The position numbers and the translations under genes are program-made. Of a DNA stretch of 42,638 nucleotides, positions 37,053-42,638 are shown piece by piece; the first letter of the stretch is position 1, and each line of letters starts with the position of its first letter. The stretch spans positions 1-42,638 of the forward strand of contig CANQHX010000008.1 in the NCBI GenBank assembly GCA_947623905.1, read 5' to 3'. Source of the stretch: an uncultured Lachnospiraceae bacterium. GTDB lineage: Bacteria > Bacillota > Clostridia > Lachnospirales > Lachnospiraceae. The notes below the pieces were generated by a model, which was given only the letters and a program-made list of their open reading frames with translations, was not told the origin of the DNA and did not search any database.

Positions 37053-38993
37053 TTATTGCTTTGCTTTCTTCATAAAGGGATGGAATTCCCGGCCCGTGCC
37101 GCTGTAAAACCGGCTGAACATTTCATAATATTCCAGACGGAGTACCTGGATGCCTACGATGAGGCCTTCCAGCAGCATGACGAACAGGTTGCCGAAGACG
37201 ATCACCGCCCAGTTGGGACTGCCGGACTCGGCGCCGGCCAGCATGAGCACCACCTCCATCATGGCCCCGTGGCTCACGGCGTAAGCGCCGATACGCACAA
37301 AGGACAGCGTGTTGGAGAAGTAGCTGAGCAGCACCTCGAACATCTCGAAAAAGCCCTGCACAAAGAACATGCCCTTCTGCTCCGGCATGATCTTCGCGTG
37401 CTTTTCCACAAGTGCCGTCAGGGGCTCCTTGAAAAAGATCACCAGCAGCGGGACGCCGAACATCACCGCCAGGACAATGCCTGCCGGGAGGGAATGGCCC
37501 GTCATGAACAGGAAGATGCACACCACCACGGCGGCGTAGAACACAAGGCCCGCCACGGCGTTCTGGTCAAACCAGATGCCTTCCGTCTGGTGCGCTTTTA
37601 CCGCGTTGCAGATGTGGAACACCATGGTCACCATGATGAGGAACATGCCGAACACGATGGCTACCACGAACACCGTATTGAGGCTTCCCACAAAAGGCAG
37701 CCGGGACATGGCCTCCACCGGGCGCAGCCACAGCGCCGGCAGGATATCCTCAAAGCCGAACACGCTGCCGAAGAGCAGGCCGAAGATGGTGGAAAAGATG
37801 CCGGCAGTGCCTATGATGGCGGCCAGATCCATTTTTTTGAACTTATACAGGAGGAAACCGCCGATACAGAGGAGCACGCCCTGTCCTGCGTCGCCGAACA
37901 TGACGCCGAAGATAAAGGCGTAGGTGAGGGCCACGAAGAGGGTGGGGTCGATCTCATTGTAGGCGGGCAGTCCGTACATGCGGACAAACATTTCAAAAGG
38001 CCGGAAGATCCTGGGATTTTTCAGCTTTGTAGGCGGCTTGGACAGGGCTTCGCTGTCATCGTTGATGAAGCAGAATACCTGAGGATCGTTCTCAATGTCC
38101 TTCTGGAGCTTTTCCGCGTCCCGGCAGCTCATCCAGCCGCACAGGATATAGAACGTCTCGTGTTCTTCCTTGGTACAGGCGGCCAGCTTCCGCACGTCGA
38201 ATACCTGGGACGCTTCCTCCAGCGTCTTCCGGGCGGCAACCAGCTCAGAAGCATGGTCCTTTAAGATCCGGATGATCTGTTCCTTCATCGCCTGGGTTTC
38301 CTCCCGCATGGAACGGGTCTGCTGCTCCAGGCTGCGGTAAGCGTCCTCCGGCGTGCCGGTGAGGTGCTCCGGCATGGACACCTGTTCGAAGTGAAGGGAG
38401 GTGTACATGGCCTCTGTCTTTGCCTCCATGGTCCGGGGACAGAAGTACACGCCCCACACGTAGTGGTCGTCCTGCAGGCACGGGAAAAAGTAAGAGTCCG
38501 CGTTGTTGTAGATGAGCTCCTTAAAGTTGGGGAAATATTCCCGGGCGATGCGGCCGAACCGGTATTTGATAAACTGGTACTTTTCCATCTCCCCCAGGTC
38601 CAGCTGAAGGGAGCGGAACGGATACAGGGCGTTCCGGTCGTCCACCAGTGCCTTGCGCTTTGCGCGCAGTGCTTCCCGCTGTTCCGACATCTGATCGATC
38701 TGCTTGGAGAGCTGTTCCGCCAGGGCCGTCAGTTCTTCTGCCGTCATGTGGGGAAGGGGTTCCGTGTCGGGAAGCCCGCCGTTCTTTTCCAGCAGGGCGA
38801 TGAGCTCGGACAGCTTGTTCAGATGTTCCCGGTAAGGGTTGATCTGCAGGTAAGGCGTCAGATTTTTTACCGTCTGGAGCTGTTCGATGGTGTGTTCCAG
38901 ATGAATCTCATACTTGGAGAGATAGGTTTCCACCACCCGGTCAATATCTGCCTTCGGGCCGGTGATGCTCAGGAATTTCATTTTTTCTATCAC
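37053..38993 (-). CDS. ntpI: V/A-type ATPase subunit I (a-subunit)
   Basis: Stator subunit forming the ion half-channels. The 646 residues have a cytoplasmic N-terminal half with coiled coils (AEQLSKQIDQMSEQREALRAK) and a C-terminal half with about seven or eight membrane helices, including FGVMFGDAGQGVLL and the conserved SFVRIGAYAVSHGAMM with the key Arg. The start is GTG at 38991-38993 with GGAGG about ten bases upstream; the ATG four codons on would be too far from it. Confidence 0.96.
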   Translation of the reverse strand: MIEKMKFLSITGPKADIDRVVETYLSKYEIHLEHTIEQLQTVKNLTPYLQINPYREHLNKLSELIALLEKNGGLPDTEPLPHMTAEELTALAEQLSKQIDQMSEQREALRAKRKALVDDRNALYPFRSLQLDLGEMEKYQFIKYRFGRIAREYFPNFKELIYNNADSYFFPCLQDDHYVWGVYFCPRTMEAKTEAMYTSLHFEQVSMPEHLTGTPEDAYRSLEQQTRSMREETQAMKEQIIRILKDHASELVAARKTLEEASQVFDVRKLAACTKEEHETFYILCGWMSCRDAEKLQKDIENDPQVFCFINDDSEALSKPPTKLKNPRIFRPFEMFVRMYGLPAYNEIDPTLFVALTYAFIFGVMFGDAGQGVLLCIGGFLLYKFKKMDLAAIIGTAGIFSTIFGLLFGSVFGFEDILPALWLRPVEAMSRLPFVGSLNTVFVVAIVFGMFLIMVTMVFHICNAVKAHQTEGIWFDQNAVAGLVFYAAVVVCIFLFMTGHSLPAGIVLAVMFGVPLLVIFFKEPLTALVEKHAKIMPEQKGMFFVQGFFEMFEVLLSYFSNTLSFVRIGAYAVSHGAMMEVVLMLAGAESGSPNWAVIVFGNLFVMLLEGLIVGIQVLRLEYYEMFSRFYSGTGREFHPFMKKAKQ

Positions 38994-39011
38994 GTCATCT
39001 GTACCTCCATG

Positions 39012-40049
39012 CTAATTTGTTGCAATGCGGCGCATGGTCTGCTCCGGATCCATGCCGTAGCGCACGCATTCCAGAGCGATGATCAGCCGTGTTACCTCAT
39101 GGCGTTTCTGATAAAAATAATTGAATATAACAGCCAGACTGTAAGGATTTGCCTTGGCAGATCTGGACAGGATGCTTTTCATAATGGAGATGTAGGTGAT
39201 CTCCAGCGTTTCCGGCGTCAGCTCCTCAAAATGCGCGCCGTAGTAGGTGTTGTGGATGGCGGCGGCCAGTCCCGCCATATCCTCCGCCTCGGTCATGGCC
39301 AGAATATCTTCTTTTTTCAGCTTGTACCGCACCGGGATCAGGAAGGACCGGATCTGGGCGGGAGTCAGGCGGTAATACTGCTTGGAACGCTTGATCCACT
39401 GAATGTTCAGCAGGTCGAATTTGCTGCCGTAGATACGGGTCAGCTGCGTCAGGTCATTGCCGTCCGCGATGCCGGTACGCTCCTTCCACAGAGTGGTAAA
39501 GTGGAAGATATCCAGGGCGATCTCATAGTCGAACAGTACGGGCCGGGGCGTGTTGACAAGGCGCAGGAACGCGTCGTGATAGGGCGTGCCGGAAAGAGCA
39601 CTGACAAATTCGTCAATGGTGGAGGCTGCGGCCAGCCGTTCCAGGTCAAGACAGGAATGGCGTACAAACAGCTCCCGCATTACCGGCAGATCCACGTCCA
39701 CATCCCGATGGTCGAAAATACAGTTGAGGCAGCGCTTGAGAAAATCCACCTCAAACATCTGCAGATAGGGGGCAAGACAGCTCCGCTGCCTGCTGTTGGA
39801 AAAGCGGTATATCTTCCGCATGTCTTCGTATACGCTGTTGTATAAGATCCGCTCAATGTCGCTGCGGTGGAGCAGATGCTCCTCCGAGGCGGGGAAACAG
39901 GGCCCGTAGGTAGGGGTAGATTTCAAATATGCCGCGGCGTCGGCCACGGTAGGCATTTCCGCGATATGACGGAACTGTTCATCGCTGAGGAGCCGGGCCG
40001 TCATGGCCCGCAGCTTGGTGGACAGGCCGCTGTAGGACAAAAGACTCAA
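39012..40049 (-). CDS. ntpC: V/A-type ATPase subunit C
   Basis: Socket subunit that joins the central shaft to the K ring. The 345 residues match the family, with SGLSTKLRAMTARLLSDEQ at the start and the repeated helical architecture. The start is a TTG at 40047-40049 with AAGGAAG seven bases upstream. It lies 18 bases before subunit I. Confidence 0.93.
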   Translation of the reverse strand: MSLLSYSGLSTKLRAMTARLLSDEQFRHIAEMPTVADAAAYLKSTPTYGPCFPASEEHLLHRSDIERILYNSVYEDMRKIYRFSNSRQRSCLAPYLQMFEVDFLKRCLNCIFDHRDVDVDLPVMRELFVRHSCLDLERLAAASTIDEFVSALSGTPYHDAFLRLVNTPRPVLFDYEIALDIFHFTTLWKERTGIADGNDLTQLTRIYGSKFDLLNIQWIKRSKQYYRLTPAQIRSFLIPVRYKLKKEDILAMTEAEDMAGLAAAIHNTYYGAHFEELTPETLEITYISIMKSILSRSAKANPYSLAVIFNYFYQKRHEVTRLIIALECVRYGMDPEQTMRRIATN

Positions 40050-40085
40050 AACATCACTTCCTTATAAAATGGAGAAACGGAGCTT

Positions 40086-40403
40086 TTAAACAGTCTTCCC
40101 AATAAGCTGGTCAAATATGGCGTCGGCCAGCTGATCCTGTTTTTCCGCAAAGGCCTGCTCCATATGGGACAGGTGGGCCCGGGTGTCGGCCTCCATTTTT
40201 TCCATTTTCTTCCGCGCTTCCTCGGAAAGCCGTGTTTTCAGTTCCTCCAGCTTTTCCTGGTTGGTCTTATCTACCTGACGGTCGTATTTTTTAATGTTTT
40301 CCTCCAGCTGTTCCGAGTAGAAACGGATCTGGTTGTCGGCGCTTTCCATGATCATGGAGGCGGCAGCCTCGATCTCCGACAGTTTTTCCAAAACGGTGTC
40401 CAT
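40086..40403 (-). CDS. V/A-type ATPase small coiled-coil stalk subunit (G/H)
   Basis: A protein of about 105 residues that is almost entirely charged helix (IRFYSEQLEENIKKYDRQVD, then EKLEELKTRLSEEARKKMEKME), as expected for the peripheral-stalk partner of subunit E. It is the first gene of the operon. The start is either the ATG at 40403 (ten bases from AGGAG) or a GTG at 40409 (four bases away). The upstream region 40404-40645 is AT-rich and carries the divergent trmB promoter; no confident minus-strand promoter was found. Confidence 0.85.
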   Translation of the reverse strand: MDTVLEKLSEIEAAASMIMESADNQIRFYSEQLEENIKKYDRQVDKTNQEKLEELKTRLSEEARKKMEKMEADTRAHLSHMEQAFAEKQDQLADAIFDQLIGKTV

Positions 40404-40539
40404 ATACACACATCTCCTGATAAATAATGTATCAGTAAAGGCACTGAATCGTTACCAATAAACACCCTTATCATATTCCTTTTAATTGGAAAATTCCATA
40501 GAAAATGTACAAAAAATATCCTCGCATTCTTGGTATTCT

Positions 40540-40568
40540 TTGTTATTTTTTGCATATTTTTTTATAAT
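40540..40568 (+). promoter_or_regulatory. trmB promoter
   Basis: TTGTTA (40540-40545) and a perfect TATAAT (40563-40568) with a 17-base spacer, in the AT-rich divergent region. Confidence 0.65.
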
Positions 40569-40645
40569 ATGATATGATACAGACAGATCCGGCGGCAGAA
40601 ATTTTGTGTTTTGCCGCCGCAAAAAGACCGGAAAGGATATTTTAT

Positions 40646-41299
40646 ATGAGACTGCGCAATGTAAGAGGGGCGAGAGAAGCGGTAGAAAGCAGCGGGTATG
40701 TGCAGCAGGAGCCGGAGAAACTGAAAGGAAACTGGCAGCAGGTATTTCCCGCAAAACAGCCCCTTTTTATAGAAGTGGGCATGGGAAAAGGGAAATTTAT
40801 CCTGGAGATGGCACGCAGATATCCCCGGCACAATTTTGTGGGCATCGAGATGTACGACAGCGTGCTGCTGCGGGCTCTGCAGCGCCGGGAAACCATGGAG
40901 GAGCTGGACAACGTATGGTTCCTCCGTATGGACGCCAGGGAGCTGCCGGAGGTGTTCGCGCCGGGAGAGGCAGACGGCGTCTATCTGAATTTTTCCGATC
41001 CGTGGCCAAAGGACCGCCACGCCAAGCGGCGGCTTACCTCCCGGCAGTTTCTGGACCGGTACCTGCAGATATTAAAGCCGGGCGGGCGGGTGCAGTTTAA
41101 GACGGACAATAAGCCGCTGTTTGCCTTCTCCCTGGAAGAGCTGGCGGAACGGGGCTGGCGGACGGAATACTGCACAGAGGATCTCCACGGGGACCCGGAA
41201 AAGATGGTGGATAATGTGATGACGGAATATGAGGAAAAGTTTTCTGCCATGGGCAATCCTATCTGCATGTATATTGCCGTCCGCCCGGATCTTGTATAA
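40646..41299 (+). CDS. trmB: tRNA (guanine46-N7)-methyltransferase TrmB
   Basis: Uses S-adenosylmethionine to methylate G46 in the tRNA variable loop. Motifs: the SAM loop IEVGMGKGKFI, the signature NFSDPWPKDRHAKRRL, and FKTDN near the C terminus. Start at 40646 (MRLRNVRGA) has GGAAAGG nine bases upstream; the frame is open to 40574, but those codons overlap the promoter region. The 217 residues are normal. A large GC-rich hairpin follows it. Confidence 0.96.
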   Translation: MRLRNVRGAREAVESSGYVQQEPEKLKGNWQQVFPAKQPLFIEVGMGKGKFILEMARRYPRHNFVGIEMYDSVLLRALQRRETMEELDNVWFLRMDARELPEVFAPGEADGVYLNFSDPWPKDRHAKRRLTSRQFLDRYLQILKPGGRVQFKTDNKPLFAFSLEELAERGWRTEYCTEDLHGDPEKMVDNVMTEYEEKFSAMGNPICMYIAVRPDLV

Positions 41300-41300
41300 A

Positions 41301-41355
41301 GCGCGGAAGATAGTGCGGCCCCGCCCGCGCGCTGGGGCCGCGTTATCTTCCGTGC
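41301..41355 (+). terminator. Very long GC-rich hairpin after trmB, without a U tract
   Basis: Arms 41301-41322 and 41334-41355 pair over 22 positions if G-U wobbles are allowed in plus-strand RNA; the loop is 11 bases. On the minus strand the wobbles become mismatches, so the structure seems shaped for plus-strand transcripts. It starts two bases after the trmB stop. No T run follows, so it may protect 3' ends, or terminate with a factor, rather than act as a classic terminator. Confidence 0.6.
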
Positions 41356-41400
41356 GGGTATAAAAAATCACCGGCGGGGCATATACTGTAAGGAGAGCGC

Positions 41401-41598
41401 ATGCAGGTGATGGATATGAAATCCTTTCGCCACAAGATAGAGTGTTGGTGCAGCTGCCACCCCAAGGCTGTGGATACGATCTGCTGTCTGCGCAAAAGTT
41501 TTCTGGAGGCGGCGGAGTATCTGAATAAGGACTGCAAAAAGAAGGACGAGGCCTGCGGATGCGCCAGGCCCAAAAAGAGATTTCGGAAAAAACGATAA
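41401..41598 (+). CDS. Small cysteine-rich basic protein, unknown
   Basis: A 65-residue protein not recognised by family. It has eight Cys: a C-x-C-x-C cluster (15, 17, 19) followed by His20, a CC pair (28, 29), Cys45, and C-x-C (52, 54). The C terminus is very basic (RPKKRFRKKR). This resembles a small metal- or nucleic-acid-binding protein, but nothing more specific can be claimed. AAGGAG five bases before the ATG supports translation. It sits between two GC-rich hairpins and upstream of trxA, so a redox or metal link is possible. Confidence 0.65.
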   Translation: MQVMDMKSFRHKIECWCSCHPKAVDTICCLRKSFLEAAEYLNKDCKKKDEACGCARPKKRFRKKR

Positions 41599-41604
41599 GA
41601 ACTG

Positions 41605-41641
41605 CCGCCGAAGCGAACCCCCGGGCGCGGGGCTTCGGCGG
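41605..41641 (+). terminator. GC-rich hairpin between the Cys-rich gene and trxA, without a U tract
   Basis: A ten-bp stem (41605-41614 with 41632-41641) is extended inward by a C/G run. The sequence following is GAAAAGAAGG, not Ts. It starts six bases after the upstream stop codon. Confidence 0.55.
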
Positions 41642-41686
41642 GAAAAGAAGGAAAACGCAGAGGCCAACGGCCGGAAGGAGGAACAC

Positions 41687-42001
41687 ATGGTTAAGGTACT
41701 GAACGCGGATGGATTTGAGAAAGAAGTATTGAAGGGAAGCAATGTGACGCTGGTAGATTTTTTTGCCACATGGTGCGGTCCCTGCAAGATGATGGCTCCT
41801 GTGCTGGACAGGCTTTCGGAGGAGTTGCCGGAGGGCTATGCCATTGTAAAAGTGGACATTGACGAGAATATGGAGCTGGCACAGAAATACCGGATCCAGG
41901 CGGTTCCCACTATGGTGATCTTCAAAGACGGACAGCCTGTGGAGACGGTAGTAGGCGCGGTGCGTCCGGAGACCCTGAAGGAGAAAATGCTAAAAAATTG
42001 A
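41687..42001 (+). CDS. trxA: Thioredoxin
   Basis: Cytoplasmic dithiol reductant for ribonucleotide reductase, peroxiredoxins and other targets. The 104-residue single domain has the active site ATWCGPCK (Cys30 and Cys33), the buried Asp24 (LVDFFATW) and the cis-Pro loop AVPTM. AAGGAGG lies five bases before the ATG. No thioredoxin reductase gene adjoins it. Confidence 0.96.
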   Translation: MVKVLNADGFEKEVLKGSNVTLVDFFATWCGPCKMMAPVLDRLSEELPEGYAIVKVDIDENMELAQKYRIQAVPTMVIFKDGQPVETVVGAVRPETLKEKMLKN

Positions 42002-42020
42002 AAAAAGTGCGAAAAAATGC

Positions 42021-42049
42021 TTGCTTTTTCATAGGGGATGGGCTATAAT
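42021..42049 (+). promoter_or_regulatory. tRNA-Lys promoter
   Basis: TTGCTT (42021-42026) and perfect TATAAT (42044-42049) with a 17-base spacer, 29 bases before the tRNA. Confidence 0.85.
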
Positions 42050-42078
42050 TCCTCTTGCGTTAAGGAGTTGACGTGTTT

Positions 42079-42151
42079 GCACCTCTAGCTCATTTGGTAG
42101 AGCACCTGACTCTTAATCAGGGTGTGCAGGGTTCGAGCCCCTGGAGGTGCA
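42079..42151 (+). tRNA. tRNA-Lys(CUU)
   Basis: Acceptor arms GCACCTC and GAGGTGC pair. The D arm is GCTC/GAGC, the anticodon loop is CTCTTAA with anticodon CUU (codon AAG), and the T arm CAGGG-TTCGAGC-CCCTG is intact. 73 bases, CCA not encoded. Confidence 0.97.
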
Positions 42152-42154
42152 CTG

Positions 42155-42202
42155 AAAGCACTGATTTTGAAGGCGTATGAACTTTGGGGTCGGTGCTTTT
42201 TT
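42155..42202 (+). terminator. Probable terminator between the two tRNAs
   Basis: A ten-bp stem with one wobble (42155-42164 with 42190-42199) encloses a 25-base loop and runs into TTTTTT. The long loop makes it weaker; some transcripts may continue into tRNA-Pro, for which no separate promoter is clear. Confidence 0.6.
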
Positions 42203-42207
42203 CATAT

Positions 42208-42281
42208 CGGCGCGTGGCTCAGTTTGGTAGAGCGCAGCGTTCGGGACGCTGAGGCCGCAGGTTCAAATCCTGTCGCGCCGA
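42208..42281 (+). tRNA. tRNA-Pro(CGG)
   Basis: Acceptor arms CGGCGCG and CGCGCCG pair. The anticodon stem CAGCG/CGCTG encloses loop TTCGGGA, anticodon CGG (codon CCG). The T loop is GTTCAAATC. 74 bases, CCA not encoded. Confidence 0.96.
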
Positions 42282-42283
42282 CT

Positions 42284-42314
42284 AAAAAAGTACCGTTTTT
42301 ACGGTACTTTTTTT
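42284..42314 (+). terminator. Intrinsic terminator after tRNA-Pro
   Basis: A perfect stem (42284-42296 with 42301-42313) with a TTTT loop ends in a run of Ts. Confidence 0.92.
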
Positions 42315-42390
42315 GTTGCTGTTCAGGCTTGTTTCCGGCGGTTCCGTTGCGCAAGTAGTGCGAGCGCGTGGATCGCGTTTAAAAACATAG

Positions 42391-42419
42391 TTGCAAAATT
42401 CCTGCACATGGCATATAAT
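42391..42419 (+). promoter_or_regulatory. Strong promoter upstream of the insertion sequence
   Basis: TTGCAA (42391-42396) and perfect TATAAT (42414-42419) spaced by 17 bases. Transcription would start near 42426 and run through a stem-loop leader into the insertion sequence. Nothing is recognised between 42315 and 42390. Confidence 0.75.
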
Positions 42420-42425
42420 ATGCTT

Positions 42426-42507
42426 AACAAGAGAGCCGAAAGCTAGATATGGCCTAGCCGCCGGCTGATAGTACACTACAAAAGGTAGCGCCTTATCTTA
42501 CCAGGAC
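42426..42507 (+). ncRNA. Possible structured RNA or leader, cut by the insertion sequence
   Basis: Just after the promoter, a compound stem-loop can form: outer AGCCG/CGGCT (42434-42438 with 42462-42466) and inner GCTAG/CTAGC (42442-42446 with 42454-42458). A small AAGG/CCTT hairpin (42482-42494) follows. No reading frame is supported. It could be the 5' part of a noncoding RNA or the leader of a displaced gene. I match it to no known RNA family. Confidence 0.35.
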
Positions 42508-42517
42508 TGAAGTGAAT

Positions 42518-42551
42518 CCCTTTTGTTAGACAAAAAATCTAACGAAAGGGG
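42518..42551 (+). promoter_or_regulatory. Hairpin sequestering the transposase ribosome binding site
   Basis: Arms 42518-42530 and 42538-42550 form a 13-bp stem with one wobble around an A-rich seven-base loop. The AAAGGGG Shine-Dalgarno of the transposase is in the right arm. This would block translation from mRNA started outside the element, a known way that insertion sequences limit activation by host promoters. Confidence 0.75.
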
Positions 42552-42558
42552 TCTTTTC

Positions 42559-42638
42559 ATGCCAAAATTAAAGTATTCAGAAGAATTAAAATTAAAGGTA
42601 ATTCATTATGTCCTGGATGGACATTCTATGATCCAGGC
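42559..42638 (+). CDS. IS3-family transposase OrfA-like protein (5' part only)
   Basis: Only the first 26 complete codons are in the window. They read MPKLKYSEELKLKVIHYVLDG and continue HSMIQ, matching the start of the helix-turn-helix OrfA of IS3-family elements. AAAGGGG lies seven bases before the ATG. The AT-rich codons differ from the neighbouring host genes, as expected of a mobile element. Other transposase families share this type of N terminus, so the family call is moderate. Confidence 0.65.
   Translation, partial: MPKLKYSEELKLKVIHYVLDGHSMIQ

Larger units (their letters stand above)
42508..42638 (+). mobile_element. IS3-like insertion sequence, left end (truncated by window)
   Basis: The putative left terminal inverted repeat starts near 42508 with TG and runs into GTTAGAC, a pattern I associate with IS3-family (IS150-like) termini. 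It is followed by the transposase OrfA start. The right end is outside the window, so repeat ends and target duplication cannot be checked here. Confidence 0.6.

Noticed and set aside
37005..39845. Two long plus-strand open frames (419 and 493 codons)
   Set aside because: They are shadows of ATPase subunits I and C, with compositionally odd His/Gln-rich translations and no ribosome binding site.

Overview
The window covers the chromosomal replication origin of a Gram-positive anaerobe of the class Clostridia, most likely family Lachnospiraceae. This rests on the gene order rpmH-rnpA-yidD-yidC-khpB-mnmE-mnmG-rsmG-parA-parB to the left of dnaA and dnaN-S4-recF-gyrB-gyrA to its right. It is supported by a DUF4446 gene next to parB, a DUF3881-like gene, a complete V/A-type ATPase operon, a lone PduL-type phosphotransacylase, moderate G+C, and ribosome binding sites of the AGGAGG type. 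Genus cannot be read from the sequence alone.

Left part (1-16976). Two tandem consensus promoters on the minus strand point off the left edge and look like a ribosomal RNA operon leader. Next comes citrate synthase (gltA, plus strand). A minus-strand block follows: a DUF3881-like gene, serS, DUF4446, parB and parA, with two parS-like palindromes just upstream of the parA promoter. Beyond it lie an unrecognised coiled-coil gene, and then an alpha/beta hydrolase and an Lrp/AsnC regulator on the plus strand. The origin-proximal minus-strand genes are rsmG, mnmG and mnmE (tRNA and rRNA modification), khpB, yidC and yidD (RNA binding and membrane insertion), rnpA and rpmH. An intrinsic terminator separates khpB from mnmE.

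Origin (16977-18934). DnaA boxes occur as two clusters on either side of dnaA, the bipartite arrangement known from Bacillus subtilis. AT-rich DNA follows the second cluster, just before dnaN. The divergent rpmH and dnaA promoters are both clear.

Right part (17404-31735) is on the plus strand apart from pduL: dnaA, dnaN, the S4-domain gene, recF, gyrB, gyrA, plsC, tRNA-Ser(GCU), a DEDDh exonuclease, a tandem pair of uroporphyrinogen-decarboxylase-family proteins, and a short tyrosine recombinase with altered catalytic residues. The nine-gene V/A-ATPase operon (31776-40403, minus strand) runs head-on to the expected replication fork. After it come trmB, a small cysteine-rich protein, trxA, tRNA-Lys(CUU) and tRNA-Pro(CGG). 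At the right edge is the 5' end of an IS3-like insertion sequence whose transposase ribosome binding site lies inside a hairpin.

Most of the window is core genome. The least explained parts are the gene beside parS, the degenerate recombinase, the URO-D pair without a visible corrinoid partner, the 65-residue cysteine-rich protein between two GC-rich hairpins, and the promoter with a stem-loop leader just before the insertion sequence. I found no CRISPR array, prophage or recognisable defence system.
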